A stretch of DNA of 64,000 nucleotides. Origin: Kitasatospora sp. NBC_00240. GTDB lineage: Bacteria > Actinomycetota > Actinomycetes > Streptomycetales > Streptomycetaceae. A program made the position numbers and the translations under genes. The stretch lies in NCBI RefSeq assembly GCF_026342405.1, contig NZ_JAPEMU010000001.1:186001-250000 (forward strand). Reading direction: 5' to 3'. The notes under the pieces were generated by a model. It saw only the letters and a list, made by a program, of their open reading frames with translations, did no database searches and was not told the DNA's origin. How positions within the stretch are numbered: position 1 is the first letter of the stretch; every line of letters starts with the position of its first letter. This document shows positions 50,001 through 62,057 of the stretch, piece by piece.

Positions 50001-53000
50001 GGCCAGCAGTTCGGCGAAACTCGGATCCCCGGAGGTGTCCGTCCGCAGCACCAGCGTGTTGACGAAGAACCCCACCAAGTCGTCCAGCGCCTCGTCGGAG
50101 CGACCCGCCACCACCGACCCGATCGGCACATCCGTGCCGGCGCCGAGCCGGGACAGCAGGGCCGCCAGGCCGGCCTGCAGCACCATGAACAGCGTCACCC
50201 GGTGCGCCCGCGCCACCTCCAGCAACTCCCGATGCAACTCCGCCCCCAGCGGCAGCACCACCCGGTCACCGACGTGGTCGGTCACCGCCTGCCGGGGCCG
50301 GTCCGTGGGGAGCGCCAGCTCCGCCGGGAGATCCGCCAGGGCCCCCCGCCAGTGGGACAGTTGGCGTGAGAGCACGCTCGCGGGGTCGTCCTCGGCGCCC
50401 AGCAGCTCGCGCTGCCAGAGCGCGTAGTCCGCGTACTGCATCGCCAGCGGCTGCCAGGCCGGATTCTCTCCGGCCGTCCGCGCCGTGTAGGCCTCGGCCA
50501 GGTCGCGCATCAGCGGGCCCATCGACCAGCCGTCGCTGGCGATGTGGTGCAGCACCAGCACCAACAGGTGCTCGTCCGAAGCGACTTGGAACACCGCCGC
50601 GCGCATCGGCAGGTCCGTGGCCAGGTCGAAGGGCCGGTCGGCAAACTCCTCCGCCACCGCCCCCGGACCAGAGGTCCGGCAGTCGACGGCCTCCAGCACC
50701 GGACGGGCGGCCTCGGCCGGCAGCACCAGCTGGCAGGGCTCGCCGTCCGCCTCCACCACCACCGTCCGCAGACTCTCGTGCCGCTCCACCACATCGGCCA
50801 GCGCCGCCTCCAACGCCGCCAGGTCCAAGCTGCCGTGCAGCCGCAGCGCCAGTGGCACGTTGTAGAGCGGGCCCGGCCCTTCCATCCGGTCGATCAGCCA
50901 GAGGCGCTGCTGCGCGAAGGACAGCGGTACGGCCTCGGGGCGGGTCCGGGCTGCGGGGGCGGTGCGCGGCCCCGCGGTCGTGTCCAGTTGCCGGGCGAGG
51001 CCGGCGACCGTCGGGTGCTCGAACACCGCCCGGATGCCCAGCTCCGCGCCCAGCACCGCACGCACCCGGCTGAGCAGCTTGGTCGCCAGCAGGGAGTGAC
51101 CGCCCAGGTCGAAGAACCCGTCGTCGATCCCCACCGACGTCAGCCCCAGCACCTCAGCGAACAGCCCGCAGAGGATCTCCTCCCGCGGCGTCCGCGCCAC
51201 CCGGCCGGTGGAGAAGGCCGTGTAGTCCGGCTCCGGCAGGGCCCGGTGGTCCACCTTGCCGCTGGCGTTCAGTGGCAGCGCGTCCAGCAGCACCACCGCC
51301 GAGGGCACCATGTACGCAGGCAGCGCATCGGCCGCGAAACGGCGCAACTCCGGGGCCAGGGCGGGGCCCGCGGCCGTCACCGCGCAGTACGCGACCAGCC
51401 GGCGGTCCCCGGCCCGGTCCTCCCTGGCGGTCACCGTGACCTGCCGGACCTCGGGGTGCCGGGCGAGTACCGCCTCCACCTCCCCGAGTTCGATCCGGAA
51501 CCCGCGGATCTTCACCTGGTCGTCGGTGCGGCCCAGGTACTCGACCTGGCCGTCCGCGCGCCACCGGGCCAGGTCACCCGTCCGGTACATCCGCTCACCC
51601 GCGGCGAACGGGCAGGCCACGAACCGCTCCGCCGTCAACGCCGTCCGGTTCAGGTACCCGCGCCCGAGTCCGGCACCGGCCAGGTACAGCTCCCCCGCCA
51701 CCCCCGGCGGCACCGGGCTGAGCCGATCGTCCAGCACATACACCCGGGAGTTCGCCACCGGTGCACCGATCGACGGCCGCTCACCGTCGCCCAGTCGGGC
51801 GTGCAGCGCGTCCACCGTGCACTCGGTCGGCCCGTACAGGTTGTGGCCGGCGGTGGTCGGCGCCGCCCGGAGCTCGTCCCAGAGGGCGGGCCGGACGGCC
51901 TCACCGCCGAGCGCCAGCACGGCCGGCGGTCGGGCCGCCAGCAGGCCCTCCTCGATCAGCTGCTCGGCATAGGTCGGGGTGACCTCCAGGGCATCGATCC
52001 GGGCGTCCCGGCTGTACCGGACGAGGGCCGCGGCGTCGCGGCGCACCTCGTCGCCGATCAGGTGGAGCTGGTGGCCGGCCACCATCCAGAGCAGCCCGTC
52101 CCAGGAGGCGTCGAAGCACAGCGAGGCGGTCAGCGCGGCCCGGAACCTGCGACCGGGGTGGGCGAGTTCGGCGGCGCCGATGGTCTCGGCGCGGTGGAAG
52201 GCGAGCAGGTTGGCCAGGTTGCCGTGGTCGATCACCACGCCCTTGGGCCGGCCGGTCGAACCGGAGGTGTAGATCACGTATGCGGCGTTCCCCGCCCCGG
52301 CCCGCGGGCCCGGATTCTCCCCCAGGTACCGCTGCCAGGCCGAATCGTCGATCCGGACGCCCCGCACCCCCGCCAGGTCCGAGGACCACGCCCGGTGCGT
52401 CAGCGCCAATGTCGGCCGCGCGTCACCGAGCATGGCGGCGATCCGCTCCGCCGGGTACTCCGCGTCCAGCGGCAGGTACGCCGCACCCGCCTTCAGCACC
52501 CCGAGGATGCCGACGACCACGTCCGCCGAGCGGGCCAGCGCCAGCGCCACCACGTCCTCCGGGCCGACCCCTTCGTCCACCAGACCCCGCGCCACCCGGT
52601 TCGCCCGGGCGTTCAACTCCGCGTAGCTCAGCCGGACTTCGCCGCAGACCAGCGCCACCTCGTCCGGGGTCCGGGCCGCCTGCGCCTCGAACACCTCCGG
52701 TACCAGAGCCGGGGGGACGGGGAGCTCGGTGGCGTTCCAGTCGGTGAGGATCCGGCCGCGCTCCGCCTCGTCCAGCAGCTCGATCCGCCCGACCGGGACC
52801 GACGGGTCGGCGGCGACGGCCGCCAGCAGCCGGCCCAGCCGCTCGGCGACGGACTCGACCGTCGAGCGGTCGAAGAGGTCGACCGCGTAGTCGATCGCGC
52901 AGTCCAGCCCGGCCGGCCGTCCGTCGGGGGTGAAACTCTCCTCCAGGATCACGTTCAGGTCGAACTTGGCGGCCCGCATCCCGATCGGCTCGGCCGCGAC

Positions 53001-56000
53001 CTGCAGACCGGTCAGGCCGAGCTCCGAGGACTCGTTGTTCTGCAGGATCAGCATCACCTGGAAGAGCGGGTGCCGGGCCAGCGAACGGACCGGGTTCAGC
53101 TCCTCCACCACCCGCTCGAACGGCACGTCCTGATGGGCGTAGGCCGCCAGGTCCACCTCCCGTACCCGGGCCAGCAGTTCGGTGAAGCTCGGATCCCCGG
53201 AGGTGTCCGTCCGCAGCACCAGCGTGTTGACGAAGAACCCCACCAACTCGTCCAGCGCCTCGTCCGAACGCCCGGCCACCACCGACCCGATCGGCACATC
53301 CGTGCCGGCGCCGAGCCGGGACAGCAGGGCCGCCAGGCCGGCCCGCAGCACCATGAACAGCGTCACCCGGTGCGCCCGCGCCACCTCCAGCAACTCCCGG
53401 TGCACCTCCGCCCCCAGCGGCAGCACCACCCGGTCACCGACGTGGTCGGTCACCGCCTGCCGGGGCCGGTCGGTCGGCAGCTCCAGCTCCTCCGGCAGCC
53501 CGGTGAGGGTCTCGCGCCAGAACGCGATCTGCCGCTCCAGCAGGGTGCCGGTCCCGTCCTCGGCTCCCAACAGGTCACGCTGCCAGAGCGCGTAGTCCGC
53601 GTACTGCACCGGCAACGGCGTCCAGCTGGGCCGCTCACCCGCCGCACGGACCGTGTACGCCTCGGCCAGGTCCCGCATCAGCGGGCCCATCGACCAGCCG
53701 TCACTGGCGATGTGGTGCAGCACCAGCACCAGCAGGTGCTCGTCCGGGCCCACCTCCAGCACCGCGGCGCGGACCGGCAGGTCGGCCGCGAGGTCGAACG
53801 GGCGCCAGGCGTACTCGGCCAGGGCGTCCTCAGCGCCACCGGTGCGGCAGTCCACCGTCTCCAGCGCCGGGCGGGCGGCCTCGGCCGGCAGCACCAGCTG
53901 GCAGGGCTCGCCGTCCGCCTCCACCACCACCGTCCGCAGACTCTCGTGCCGCTCCACCACATCCGCCAGCGCCGCCTCCAACGCCGCCAGGTCCAAGCTG
54001 CCGTGCAGCCGCAGCGCCACCGGCACGTTGTAGAGCGGGCCCGGCCCTTCCATCCGGTCGATCAGCCAGAGGCGCTGCTGCGCGAAGGACAGCGGCACCA
54101 CCTCGGGGCGGCGCGCCGGGACCAGGCCCGGCCGGGCGCTCCCACCGCTGTCCAGCTGCCGGGCGAGGCCGGCCACCGTCGGGTGCTCGAACACCGCCCG
54201 GATGCCCAGCTCCACGCCCAGCACCGCACGCACCCGGCTGAGCAGCTTCGTCGCCAGCAGCGAATGACCACCCAGGTCGAAGAACCCGTCGTCGACACCC
54301 ACCGACGCCAGCCCCAGCACCTCAGCGAACAGCCCGCAGAGAATCTCCTCCCGCGGCGTCCGCGCCGCCCGCCCGACCGGGGCCGCCGGGTACTCAGGTG
54401 CGGGCAGGGCGGTGCGGTCGAGCTTTCCGTTGACGGTCAGCGGCAGGGCGTCCAGCAGCACCACCGCCGAGGGCACCATGTACGCGGGCAGCGAGGCTCC
54501 GGCGAAGGCCCGCAACTCGGCTGCCTCCGCACCAGGTTCGGCGACCACGTACGCCACCAGCCGGCTCCCGCCCGGGGCGTCCGTCCTGGCGACGGCCGCA
54601 GCCTGCAGCACCAGCGGGTGCGCACCCAGCGCGGCTTCGACCTCGCCGAGCTCGATCCGGAAGCCGCGGATCTTCACCTGCTGGTCGGTGCGGCCCAGGT
54701 ACTCGACCTGGCCGTCCGCCCGCCACCGGGCCAGGTCACCCGTCCGGTACATCCGCTCACCCGGCGCGAAGGGGCAGGCCACGAATCGCTCCGCCGTCAA
54801 CGCCTCCCGGTTGAGGTACCCGCGCCCCAGACCCGCCCCCGCCAGGTACAGCTCCCCCGCCACGCCTGGCGGCACCGGGCTCAACCCCGCGTCCAGCACG
54901 TACACCCGGGTGTTGGTCACCGGAGCACCGATCAACGGCCGCTCACCGTCCGCCAGTCGGGCGTAGAGGGCGTCCACCGTGCACTCGGTCGGCCCGTAGA
55001 TGTTGTACGCGAGGGTGCCGTCCGTGGCGCGCAGGGTGTTCCACAGGGTCTGCCCGACCGCCTCCCCGCCGAGCATCAGCAGGGCCGGCCGGCGGCCCGC
55101 CAGCAGGCCCTCCTCGATCAGCTGCTCGGCGTAGGTGGGGGTGAGGTCCAGGACGTCGATCTCCGCCTGGGCGACGTAGCGCGACACCGCCGTGGCGTCC
55201 CGGCGGACGTCCTCGCCGAGCAGGTGCAGCTCATGGCCGGAGGCCAGCCAGAGGAACCCCTCCAGCGAGGTGTCGAAGGAGAGCGAGGCGGTCAACGCCA
55301 CCCGGAACCGCCGGCCCTCGTGGGCGCGTTCGGTGGCCGCCACGGTTTCGGCCCGGTGGAAGGCGAGCAGGTTGGCCAGGTTGCCGTGGTCGATCACCAC
55401 GCCCTTGGGCCGGCCGGTCGAACCGGAGGTGTAGATCACGTACGCGGCGTTCCCGGCCCCGGCCCGCGGGCCCAGGTTCTCCCCGGAGAGCTCCTGCCAG
55501 GCCGGCTCGTCGATCCGGACGCCCCGCACCCCCGCCAGGTCCGAGGACCAGGCCCGGTGCGTCAGCGCCAGCACCGGCCGCGCGTCGCCGAGCATGTGGG
55601 CGATCCGCTCCGCCGGGTACTCCGCGTCCAGCGGCAGGTACGCCGCACCGGCCTTCAGCACCGCGAGCAGCCCGGTCACCGCGTCGGCGGAGCGTGTCAG
55701 CGCCAGGGCCACCACGTCCTCCGGGCCGACGCCCTGGTCCACCAGGCCGCGCGCCACCCGGTTCGCCCGGGCGTTCAACTCCGCGTAGGTCAGCTGTACT
55801 TCCCCGCAGACCAGGGCCGCCTCGTCCGGTGTCCGGGCCGCCTGCGCCTCGAACACCTCGGTGTACGTCGACGGCGCCTGGGCGACGGTGGTCGCGTTCC
55901 GGCCCGCGAGGGCACGCCGGTCGTGGGCCGAGAGGACGTCGATCGCCCCGACCGGGCCCGCCGGGGCCTCGGCCACCTCCGCCAGCAGCCGGAGCAACCC

Positions 56001-59000
56001 GGCCGCCAGCCGCTCCGCGGTCTCCCGGTCGAACAGGTCGGTGGCGTACTCGAAGGCACCCCCGAGCCCGGCCGGGGTCCCGTCCGCCCGGCGGCGCTCG
56101 ACCAGGTTCAGCGTCAGGTCGAAGGTGGCACTGCCCGCCCCGACGGGCTCGGACTCCGCCTTGACGCCGGGGAATTCCAGGTTCGCCTCCGCCGTGTTGT
56201 TGAAGGCCAGCATCACCTGGAAGAGCGGGTGCCGGGCCAGCGAACGGACCGGGTTCAGCTCCTCCACCAGCCGCTCGAACGGCACGTCCTGGTGCGCGTA
56301 CGCCGCCAGGTTGGTGGCCCGGACCCGGTGCAGCACCTCCTCGAAGCTCGGCCGGCCGCCGAGGTCCACCCGCAGCACCAGGGTGTTGGCGAAGAACCCG
56401 ACGAGCTCGTCCAAGGCCTCGTCCATCCGGCCGGCCACCGGTGCCCCGATCGGAATGTCCTCCCCGGCGCCGAACCGGTGCAGCAGCGTCGCGAGGGCCG
56501 CCTGGAGCAGCATGAAGAGCGTGACGCCGTTGGCGGCGGCCAGCTCCACCAACCGTCGGTGCAGGCCGAGTTCCAGCTCGACCGGCACCACGTCGCCGCG
56601 GTGGCCGGCGACCGGCGGGCGCGGACGGTCCAGCGGCAGCGGCAGCTCCTCCGGCAGTCCGGCCAGCGCGTCCTTCCAGAAGGCCAGTTGGCCGGCCAGC
56701 AGACTGCCGCCGTCCTGCTCGGAGCCGAGCAGCTCCTGCTGCCACAGGGTGTAGTCGGCGTACTGGACGGGCAGCGGCCGCCAGCCGGGGGCGGCGCCGC
56801 CGCATCGGGCCCGGTAGGCGCGGGCGAGGTCCTGGAACAGCGGGTCCATCGACCAGCCGTCGCTGGCGATGTGGTGCATGACCAGCAGCAGCACGTGCTC
56901 GTCCGGGCCTTCCGGCCGAAGGTACGCGTGCAGTGGCAGGTCGGTGGCCAGGTCGAAGGTGTGGCCGGCCAGCTCGTCGAGAGGGTCGCCGGTGACGGTG
57001 AGCAGCGGGCCGACCGGGCCGGGGAGGATCTCCTGCCCGGGCACACCGTCGATCGCGCGGAAGACCGTGCGCAGGGACTCGTGGCGGTCCACCACGTCCG
57101 CGAGGGCCTGGGCCAGTGCGGCCCGGTCGAGCGGGCCGCGCAGCCGCAGGGCGAGCGTGACGTTGTAGGTGGGGCTCGGGCCCTCGACCTGTCCGATGAA
57201 CCAGAGGCGCTGCTGGGCGAAGGACGGCGGCAGGTGCGCCGGGCGGGGCCGGGGGCGCAGGGCGGGCCGGGTCGCGGTGCCGGAGAGCCGCTCGCCGAGG
57301 CCGGCCACGGTCGGGGCCTGGAACAGGTCGGCGATACCCAGCTCCACCCCGAGGGCGGTGCGGGCCCGGCTGACCAGGCGGGTGGCCAGCAGGGAGTGCC
57401 CGCCGAGGTCGAAGAAGTCCTCGTCGATGGTCACCTCGTCGAGGCCGAGCACCTCGGCGAACAGGCCGCAGAGGATCTCCTCGCGCGGGTCGCGCGGTGC
57501 CCGGCCACCGTCCGGCCGGCCCTGGTCGGGGGCGGGCAGGGCCCGGCGGTCGACCTTGCCGTTGGCGTTCAGCGGCAGGGCGTCCAGCACCACCACGGCG
57601 GCGGGGACCATGTAGGCGGGCAGTGCGTCGGCCGCGAGCCTCCGCAACTCGGCTGCCAGCTCGGCCGGTTCGCCGGTTGCGGCGCAGTAGGCGACCAGCC
57701 TGGTGTCACCGGGCCGGTCCTCGCGGGCGATCACGATCACCTGGCGGACGGCCGGGTGGCGGCTGAGCACCGCCTCGATCTCGGTCAGCTCGATCCGGAA
57801 GCCGCGCAGCTTGACCTGGGCGTCCGCCCGGCCCTGGAACTCCAGCGCGCCGCCGTCCCGTTGGCGGACCAGGTCGCCTGTCCGGTACATCCGGCCGCCG
57901 GGCACGAAGGGGCAGGCCACGAACCGCTCGGCGGTCAGCGCGGGCCGGTTCCAGTACCCGCGGGCCAGGCCGGCGCCGGCGATGTACAGCTCCCCCGCGA
58001 CCCCCGGCGGCACCGGCCGCAGATTCCCGTCCAGGACGTAGCTGCGCATGTTGTCGAGCGGGGTGCCGATCGGCACCCGGACTGCGGCCGGTTCGGTCGC
58101 GGACAGGGCCTGGTAGGTGGCGAAGGTGGTCGCCTCGGTCGGTCCGTAGACGTGGGCGAGCAGCAGGTCGGGGCAGGCGTCCAGGACTCGGCGCATCAGC
58201 GCGCCGGAGGCGGCCTCGCCGCCGGTGGAGACCGTCCGCAGGCCGGCGAAGGCCTCCGGGTCCTCCTCGGCCACCAGGTCGAACAGGGCCTTGGTGATGA
58301 ACAGGGCCGTCACCCGGTGGCGGGCCACGACCGACCGCAGTCCCGGCGCGTCCAGACCGCCGGGCGGGGCGACGACCACGGTACCGCCGGCGAGCAGGGG
58401 CACCCAGAGCTCGTAGGTGGCAGCGTCGAAGGCGTGCGGCGAGTGCAGCAGGATGCGGTCGTGCGCGCCGCCCCGCCAGCGGCGGTCGGCGGCGAGGTCG
58501 ACCACGTCGCGGTGCCGGACGGCCACGCCCTTGGGCACCCCGGTCGAGCCCGAGGTGAACATCACGTACGCCAACTGGTCCGGGTGCACCACCACCGACG
58601 GATCGGTGTCGATGTCCGGCAGGTCGTCCCCCGGCCGGAGCACGGCCGCCGCGTGCGCGAAGCCCAGCTCGGTACGGTCGGTCAGCAGCACCCGGGCGCC
58701 CGTGTCCGCCAGCACCCCCGCCATCCGCTCCGGCGGCAGACTCGCGTGCATCGGCACGTAGAAACCACCCGCCTTCAGCACCGCCAACGTGGCGACCACC
58801 ACCTCCCAGGACCGCTCCAGCAACATCGCCACCGGCGACTCCGCAGTGATCCCCAGACCGATCAGACGATGCGCCAACCGGTTCGCCCGCGCGTTCAACT
58901 CCCGGTAGGAGAGCTCAACCCCGTCCGCCACCAACGCCACCGCATCCGGCGACCGCGCCACCCGCACCGCGAACAACTCCGGCAACGAACCCGCCACCAC

Positions 59001-60383
59001 CGGCACCGCCGTGTCGTTCCACCCCTCCAGCACCAACACCCGCTCGTCCGACCCCAACAACTCCACCCGACCCACCGACACCGAAGGATCAGCCGCCACC
59101 GCCGCCAGCAACCGCCCCAACCGCTCCGCCATCGAAACCACCGTCGACCGGTCGAACAGGTCGGCCGCGTACTCGACCGAGCCGGTGATGCCGGCGGGGG
59201 CACCGTCCGGACCGAAGGTCTCCTCCATGCCGATGTTCAGGTCGAACTTCGCGACCCGCATGCCGATCGGCTCCGGCGAGACCTCCAGGCCGGGCAGGCC
59301 CAACCGGGCCGGTTCGTTGTTCTGCAGCACCAGCAGCACCTGGAAGAGCGGGTGCCGGGCCAGCGAGCGGACCGGGTTCAGCTCCTCCACCAGCCGCTCG
59401 AACGGCACGTCCTGGTGGGCGTGCGCGTCCAGCTGGGTCTCCCGGACGCGGGCCAGCAGCTCGACGAAGTCCGGGTCGCCCGAAGTGTCCGTGCGCAGCA
59501 CCAGCGTGTTGACGAAGAACCCCACCAAGTCGTCCAGCGCCTCGTCGGGCCGGCCCGCGACGCCCGAGCCGATCGGCACGTCGGTGCCGGCGCCTAGCCG
59601 GGACAGCAGAGCGGCCAACCCGGCCTGCAGGACCATGAAGAGGGTCGCGCGGTGGGCACGGGCCAGCTCCAGCAGAGCGGCGTGCAGGCCGGCGTCGAGG
59701 CGGAACTCAAGTCCGTCGGCGGCGCCGCTCGACACGGCCGGCCTCGGCCGGTCGGCGGGCAGGTCGAGTTCCTCCGGCAGGCCGGCCAAGGCTTCGCGCC
59801 AGTGCGCCAGTTGGCGTGAGAGCAGGCTCTCGGGGTCGTCCTCGGCGCCCAGCAGCTCGCGCTGCCAGAGCGCGTAGTCCGCGTACTGCACCGGCAGCGG
59901 CTCCCAGCCGGGCCGGTCGCCCGCGTGCCGCGCCGTGTAGGCGGCGGCGAGGTCACGCAGGAAGGGGCCGAGCGACCAGCCGTCCCCGGCGATGTGGTGC
60001 AGCACCACCAGCAGTACGTGCTCCCCCGGAGCGAGGGTGAACACCGTGACCCGGATGGGCAGTTCGGCTGCCAGGTCGAAGGTGGTGGCCGCCGCGGCGT
60101 CCCGCCGGGCCGGGTAGTCGGCCGGACCGCACTCGACCACCTCGAAGCCGAACTCCGCCTCGGCGGCGGGGAGCACCTGCTGCACGGGGCCACCGCCGAC
60201 GACCGGGAACACCGTCCGCAGCGTCTCGTGCCGCTCCACCACGTCCGCCAGCGCGGCCCGCAGGGCGGGGACGTCCAGCTCGCCGCGCAGCCGTACGGCG
60301 AACGGCAGGTTGTACAGCGGGCTCGGGCCCTCGATCTGGTCGATCAGCCACAGCCGCTGCTGCGCAAACGAAACCGGTATCAC
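47037..60383 (-). CDS. Four-module nonribosomal peptide synthetase with thioesterase
   Basis: 4448 residues: C1 3-440, A1 468-945, T1 (S997), C2 1053-1490, A2 1508-1990, T2 (S2041), C3 2097-2545, A3 2563-3045, T3 (S3097), C4 3153-3600, A4 3618-4095, T4 (S4155), TE 4205-4448 (S4283 in GWSFG, D4310, H4421). All C domains keep HHIxxDG; no epimerase or methyltransferase domain. By alignment to GrsA the pockets read A1 DAYFSGVTFK, A2 DTEDMGIVDK, A3 DADEAGLVDK, A4 DAYFGGLTAK. A2 and A3 have acidic residues at 239, 278 and 331, suggesting basic amino acids; A1 has a TFK ending seen in Val/Ile codes; A4 is not recognisable. A C domain at the N-terminus implies an N-acyl or aminoacyl donor from another carrier. 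GTG at 60383 has GAAGGAAG. Confidence 0.95.
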   Translation of the reverse strand: MIPVSFAQQRLWLIDQIEGPSPLYNLPFAVRLRGELDVPALRAALADVVERHETLRTVFPVVGGGPVQQVLPAAEAEFGFEVVECGPADYPARRDAAAATTFDLAAELPIRVTVFTLAPGEHVLLVVLHHIAGDGWSLGPFLRDLAAAYTARHAGDRPGWEPLPVQYADYALWQRELLGAEDDPESLLSRQLAHWREALAGLPEELDLPADRPRPAVSSGAADGLEFRLDAGLHAALLELARAHRATLFMVLQAGLAALLSRLGAGTDVPIGSGVAGRPDEALDDLVGFFVNTLVLRTDTSGDPDFVELLARVRETQLDAHAHQDVPFERLVEELNPVRSLARHPLFQVLLVLQNNEPARLGLPGLEVSPEPIGMRVAKFDLNIGMEETFGPDGAPAGITGSVEYAADLFDRSTVVSMAERLGRLLAAVAADPSVSVGRVELLGSDERVLVLEGWNDTAVPVVAGSLPELFAVRVARSPDAVALVADGVELSYRELNARANRLAHRLIGLGITAESPVAMLLERSWEVVVATLAVLKAGGFYVPMHASLPPERMAGVLADTGARVLLTDRTELGFAHAAAVLRPGDDLPDIDTDPSVVVHPDQLAYVMFTSGSTGVPKGVAVRHRDVVDLAADRRWRGGAHDRILLHSPHAFDAATYELWVPLLAGGTVVVAPPGGLDAPGLRSVVARHRVTALFITKALFDLVAEEDPEAFAGLRTVSTGGEAASGALMRRVLDACPDLLLAHVYGPTEATTFATYQALSATEPAAVRVPIGTPLDNMRSYVLDGNLRPVPPGVAGELYIAGAGLARGYWNRPALTAERFVACPFVPGGRMYRTGDLVRQRDGGALEFQGRADAQVKLRGFRIELTEIEAVLSRHPAVRQVIVIAREDRPGDTRLVAYCAATGEPAELAAELRRLAADALPAYMVPAAVVVLDALPLNANGKVDRRALPAPDQGRPDGGRAPRDPREEILCGLFAEVLGLDEVTIDEDFFDLGGHSLLATRLVSRARTALGVELGIADLFQAPTVAGLGERLSGTATRPALRPRPRPAHLPPSFAQQRLWFIGQVEGPSPTYNVTLALRLRGPLDRAALAQALADVVDRHESLRTVFRAIDGVPGQEILPGPVGPLLTVTGDPLDELAGHTFDLATDLPLHAYLRPEGPDEHVLLLVMHHIASDGWSMDPLFQDLARAYRARCGGAAPGWRPLPVQYADYTLWQQELLGSEQDGGSLLAGQLAFWKDALAGLPEELPLPLDRPRPPVAGHRGDVVPVELELGLHRRLVELAAANGVTLFMLLQAALATLLHRFGAGEDIPIGAPVAGRMDEALDELVGFFANTLVLRVDLGGRPSFEEVLHRVRATNLAAYAHQDVPFERLVEELNPVRSLARHPLFQVMLAFNNTAEANLEFPGVKAESEPVGAGSATFDLTLNLVERRRADGTPAGLGGAFEYATDLFDRETAERLAAGLLRLLAEVAEAPAGPVGAIDVLSAHDRRALAGRNATTVAQAPSTYTEVFEAQAARTPDEAALVCGEVQLTYAELNARANRVARGLVDQGVGPEDVVALALTRSADAVTGLLAVLKAGAAYLPLDAEYPAERIAHMLGDARPVLALTHRAWSSDLAGVRGVRIDEPAWQELSGENLGPRAGAGNAAYVIYTSGSTGRPKGVVIDHGNLANLLAFHRAETVAATERAHEGRRFRVALTASLSFDTSLEGFLWLASGHELHLLGEDVRRDATAVSRYVAQAEIDVLDLTPTYAEQLIEEGLLAGRRPALLMLGGEAVGQTLWNTLRATDGTLAYNIYGPTECTVDALYARLADGERPLIGAPVTNTRVYVLDAGLSPVPPGVAGELYLAGAGLGRGYLNREALTAERFVACPFAPGERMYRTGDLARWRADGQVEYLGRTDQQVKIRGFRIELGEVEAALGAHPLVLQAAAVARTDAPGGSRLVAYVVAEPGAEAAELRAFAGASLPAYMVPSAVVLLDALPLTVNGKLDRTALPAPEYPAAPVGRAARTPREEILCGLFAEVLGLASVGVDDGFFDLGGHSLLATKLLSRVRAVLGVELGIRAVFEHPTVAGLARQLDSGGSARPGLVPARRPEVVPLSFAQQRLWLIDRMEGPGPLYNVPVALRLHGSLDLAALEAALADVVERHESLRTVVVEADGEPCQLVLPAEAARPALETVDCRTGGAEDALAEYAWRPFDLAADLPVRAAVLEVGPDEHLLVLVLHHIASDGWSMGPLMRDLAEAYTVRAAGERPSWTPLPVQYADYALWQRDLLGAEDGTGTLLERQIAFWRETLTGLPEELELPTDRPRQAVTDHVGDRVVLPLGAEVHRELLEVARAHRVTLFMVLRAGLAALLSRLGAGTDVPIGSVVAGRSDEALDELVGFFVNTLVLRTDTSGDPSFTELLARVREVDLAAYAHQDVPFERVVEELNPVRSLARHPLFQVMLILQNNESSELGLTGLQVAAEPIGMRAAKFDLNVILEESFTPDGRPAGLDCAIDYAVDLFDRSTVESVAERLGRLLAAVAADPSVPVGRIELLDEAERGRILTDWNATELPVPPALVPEVFEAQAARTPDEVALVCGEVRLSYAELNARANRVARGLVDEGVGPEDVVALALARSADVVVGILGVLKAGAAYLPLDAEYPAERIAAMLGDARPTLALTHRAWSSDLAGVRGVRIDDSAWQRYLGENPGPRAGAGNAAYVIYTSGSTGRPKGVVIDHGNLANLLAFHRAETIGAAELAHPGRRFRAALTASLCFDASWDGLLWMVAGHQLHLIGDEVRRDAAALVRYSRDARIDALEVTPTYAEQLIEEGLLAARPPAVLALGGEAVRPALWDELRAAPTTAGHNLYGPTECTVDALHARLGDGERPSIGAPVANSRVYVLDDRLSPVPPGVAGELYLAGAGLGRGYLNRTALTAERFVACPFAAGERMYRTGDLARWRADGQVEYLGRTDDQVKIRGFRIELGEVEAVLARHPEVRQVTVTAREDRAGDRRLVAYCAVTAAGPALAPELRRFAADALPAYMVPSAVVLLDALPLNASGKVDHRALPEPDYTAFSTGRVARTPREEILCGLFAEVLGLTSVGIDDGFFDLGGHSLLATKLLSRVRAVLGAELGIRAVFEHPTVAGLARQLDTTAGPRTAPAARTRPEAVPLSFAQQRLWLIDRMEGPGPLYNVPLALRLHGSLDLAALEAALADVVERHESLRTVVVEADGEPCQLVLPAEAARPVLEAVDCRTSGPGAVAEEFADRPFDLATDLPMRAAVFQVASDEHLLVLVLHHIASDGWSMGPLMRDLAEAYTARTAGENPAWQPLAMQYADYALWQRELLGAEDDPASVLSRQLSHWRGALADLPAELALPTDRPRQAVTDHVGDRVVLPLGAELHRELLEVARAHRVTLFMVLQAGLAALLSRLGAGTDVPIGSVVAGRSDEALDDLVGFFVNTLVLRTDTSGDPSFAELLARVREVDLAAYAHQDVPFERVVEELNPVRSMARHPLFQVMLVLEGAGDTPLDLAGLRATAEPVGASAAKFDLNIGMGESFDQDGNPAGLECAIDYAVDLFDRSTVVSMAERLGRLLAAVAADPSVSVGRVELLGSDERVLVLEGWNDTAVPVVAGSLPELFAVRVARSPDAVALVADGVELSYRELNARANRLAHRLIGLGITAESPVAMLLERSWEVVVATLAVLKAGGFYVPMHASLPPERMAGVLADTGARVLLTDRTELGFAHAAAVLRPGDELPDIDTDPSVVVHPDQLAYVMFTSGSTGVPKGVAVRHRDVVDLAADRRFRAAGSPDRMLLHSPHAFDAATYELWVPLLAGGTVVVAPPRDLSPSVLREVIARHAVTTLFLTKGLFDVVAEEDPAALTGLRTVGTGGDTASAAMVRRVAEAAPGVTLLNLYGPTEITTAATCHTLEGEAPITGPVPIGTPLDNTRVHVLDEHLQPVPPGVPGELYIAGAGLARGYWKRAALTAERFVACPFAPGERMYRTGDLVRWRSGGVLDYLGRADDQVKIRGFRIELGEVEAVLARHPDVRQALVVAREDRPGDRRLVAYCTTPADAGPLEEELTRWAAHRLPGYMVPSAVLLLDALPLNANGKVDHRALPVPEQAAPRPGRGPRTPQERILRDLFAEVLGLDEPAAGARPVGIDDDFFELGGHSLLATKLLSRVRTALGADLGMRAVFEAPTVAGLAARLTTGEAPDALDVLLPLRSGGSRPPLFCVHPAAGISWVYSGLLRHLDAEHPVYGLQARGLRGAAPASVAEIAEDYLGQLRSVQPVGPYHLLGWSFGAVVAHAVAVRLQEEGEQVALLALLDGAPARPEEPSAAPVGEPADTLAELLVSLGYDPADPRGLGDLEAMLGEAARVLPDVLAGNEKLMREHVPGHFEGDAVFFGATLDKPADWPYGEAWRPYVGGRIEQHRLACEHGAMTQPGPIARIGSVLAEKLPAEKLGE
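49031..49713. repeat. Near-identical 683-bp segment, copy in module 4
   Basis: This stretch recurs at 58481-59163 (module 1) with an offset of 9450 bases and only a handful of substitutions. It covers the end of the C domain, the C-A linker and the N-terminal part of the A domain up to just after motif A3. The specificity-pocket region of the A domain lies outside it. Confidence 0.88.
58481..59163. repeat. Near-identical 683-bp segment, copy in module 1
   Basis: Partner of 49031-49713 in module 4. The sharp loss of identity at both ends fits recombination or gene conversion rather than simple old duplication. Confidence 0.88.
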
Positions 60384-60719
60384 GGATCTTCCTTCGTCTC
60401 AGATCGCGTCTGGGGGCATGGCGGTGCGCGCCGATCAGGGCCGGCGGTGCGGGCCGGTGTCGGGGCGGTGGCGGAGGTCCGCGGCGACGGCCGGGCCCAG
60501 CCCGCCCGCGCGCACGCCGGACGTACGGGCGGGCTGCGCGGGCGGGCTTGTGGGGCGGGACGGGGCAGGCGGACCCGCGCCCGACGGGCGGACCGGGCAC
60601 CGGGCCCGTTGACTCCAGGGCGCCGGCTCCAAAGAATGCCCGCATCAAGTCCGGCTTTCGGCAGCGGACTTCGCGCGGGATGTCAGGTCGCGATACTCAC
60701 GCGAACCTGAGGGCCGGGC
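60384..60719 (-). promoter_or_regulatory. Leader region of the NRPS gene with hairpin
   Basis: A 336-base gap in an otherwise tight operon. CAGCCCGCCCG (60498-60508) pairs perfectly with CGGGCGGGCTG (60526-60536). It could be an internal terminator or attenuator, or a second promoter may lie here, so the NRPS may be expressed separately from the tailoring genes. No gene seen. Confidence 0.45.
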
Positions 60720-61712
60720 TCAGGCGCCGGCGGCCGGCCGCACGCTCGGCCAGCAGTCCAGGACGTCGAGCGGCTCACCCATCGCGACCGCGATCTTGCG
60801 GTCCCCGCCGAACGGGTCGCGGCCGTGCGCGGCCAGCACGTTGTCCACCAGCATCACGTCACCGCGCTGCCAGGTCTCCCGGACGGTCGCGGCCGCGTAC
60901 GCGGCGTTGAGCGCGGCCACGTCCTTCGCGGTGACCGGCTCGCCGTCGCCGAAGCCGGTGTTGAACGGCAGGCCGGCGGAGCCGAACTCCTCGGTCAGCG
61001 CCTCCCGGACGTCCTCCTCCAGCGACCACTCGTTCCAGAACGCGAGGTGGTTGAACCAGACCTCGTCACCGGTCTCCGGGTGGCTGATGGTCCCGGACCG
61101 GAGCTGGCGGGTGCGCAGGTTGCCGTCCGGCAGCCACTCCCAGGAGATCAGGTTTTCCCGGCAGTAGGCCTCGACCTCCTCCCGGTCCTCCGTGCCGAAA
61201 GCCGTCCGCCAGCCCAGCGAGACGTAGTCGGAGTAGTTGCGGGTGAGCGTCCAGCCGGAGGACTTCATCCGGTCGACCAGATGGGGCGGCAGCTCCTTGA
61301 GCACCTGGCGGCAGTCGGCGACCGGGGTCGCGCCGCCCTCGGCGGGGGCGATCAGGCAGGCGAACAGCAGCAACCCGGGGAAGGTGAGGGTGTAGCTGTT
61401 CTCGTTGTGCATCCGGATGGACTGCGCGGGGGGCAGGTCGGTGGAGGAGAAGACGCCGTCCCCGAAGTCGCTGCGCGGGGTGGCCTTCTCACGGTAGGGG
61501 GTGCGGTTCGGCAGCAGGATGTCGCGGACGGTGGCGATGTCGGCGGTCCCGGCGACCGGCAGGCCGCGCAGGAACACCACGCCGTGCTCGTGCAGGGCGG
61601 TCCGCAGCTCGGGGGCGGCCGCGCGGAGCCACTCGCCCGCCTCGGCCATGCCCGCGAGGGCGGGTGCCCGGGTCAGGGCCGGGCGGCCGGGGTTGATCTC
61701 CCAGGTGAGCAC
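60720..61712 (-). CDS. Fe(II)/2-oxoglutarate-dependent hydroxylase (TauD/SyrP-like)
   Basis: A 330-residue TauD/TfdA-superfamily oxygenase of the type that hydroxylates amino acids in NRPS pathways (SyrP, AsnO, VioC relatives). The metal triad is H102-x-E104 (MHNEN) with distal H296 (LAAHGRDPF); R305 in GDRKIAVAM should bind the 2-oxoglutarate carboxylate. HxE instead of HxD is seen in AsnO/VioC-type enzymes. GTG at 61712 lies 7 bases after the MbtH stop. Substrate is probably a free or carrier-bound amino acid, perhaps one of the two basic residues. Confidence 0.9.
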   Translation of the reverse strand: MLTWEINPGRPALTRAPALAGMAEAGEWLRAAAPELRTALHEHGVVFLRGLPVAGTADIATVRDILLPNRTPYREKATPRSDFGDGVFSSTDLPPAQSIRMHNENSYTLTFPGLLLFACLIAPAEGGATPVADCRQVLKELPPHLVDRMKSSGWTLTRNYSDYVSLGWRTAFGTEDREEVEAYCRENLISWEWLPDGNLRTRQLRSGTISHPETGDEVWFNHLAFWNEWSLEEDVREALTEEFGSAGLPFNTGFGDGEPVTAKDVAALNAAYAAATVRETWQRGDVMLVDNVLAAHGRDPFGGDRKIAVAMGEPLDVLDCWPSVRPAAGA

Positions 61713-61719
61713 GGCGCGA

Positions 61720-61932
61720 TCACTTCCCGCCGAGGGAGGCGACCAGGCTGGCCGGGCGGATGTCGGTCCAGTTGGCCTCGATGTAGTCGAGGGCGCCCTG
61801 GCGGGTGTCCTCCTCGTGCACCACGGTCCAGCCGGCCGGCACGTCGATCCAGACCGGCCAGAGCGAGTGCTGATTCTCGTCGTTGGCCAGGACCAGGTAG
61901 TTGGCGCTGTCGTCCTCGAACGGGTTCGTCAT
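61720..61932 (-). CDS. MbtH-like protein
   Basis: A 70-residue MbtH family protein, which binds A domains and promotes their folding and activity. Diagnostic residues are present: [16 protein letters not shown] at the start, the SLWP motif, VPAGWTVV, and the [12 protein letters not shown] ending. ATG at 61932 follows GGAGG. It presumably serves the A domains of the NRPS and possibly the free-standing A domain at 8479. Confidence 0.96.
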   Translation of the reverse strand: MTNPFEDDSANYLVLANDENQHSLWPVWIDVPAGWTVVHEEDTRQGALDYIEANWTDIRPASLVASLGGK

Positions 61933-62057
61933 GGTGGTGACCTCCTTGTTGGTGTTGCGAACCTATCGACGGCCGGGCGGCCCGAGCGGCAGTAGGCCAG
62001 GCAGGAGAGCGGCAGTTCAACACCCGCTCCGACGGGAGCCGTTCGGATCGTCCCCGG

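Noticed and set aside
50544..59597. A 3017-codon open frame on the plus strand opposite the NRPS
   Set aside because: It is antisense to the NRPS, rich in Gln/Arg/His/Val and without family motifs. Such frames arise from GC3 bias and the repeated module sequence.
47037..60383. Epimerisation or dual C/E domains in the NRPS
   Set aside because: No E-domain-sized insert occurs between T and C domains, and all four HHxxxDG domains sit in ordinary C positions.
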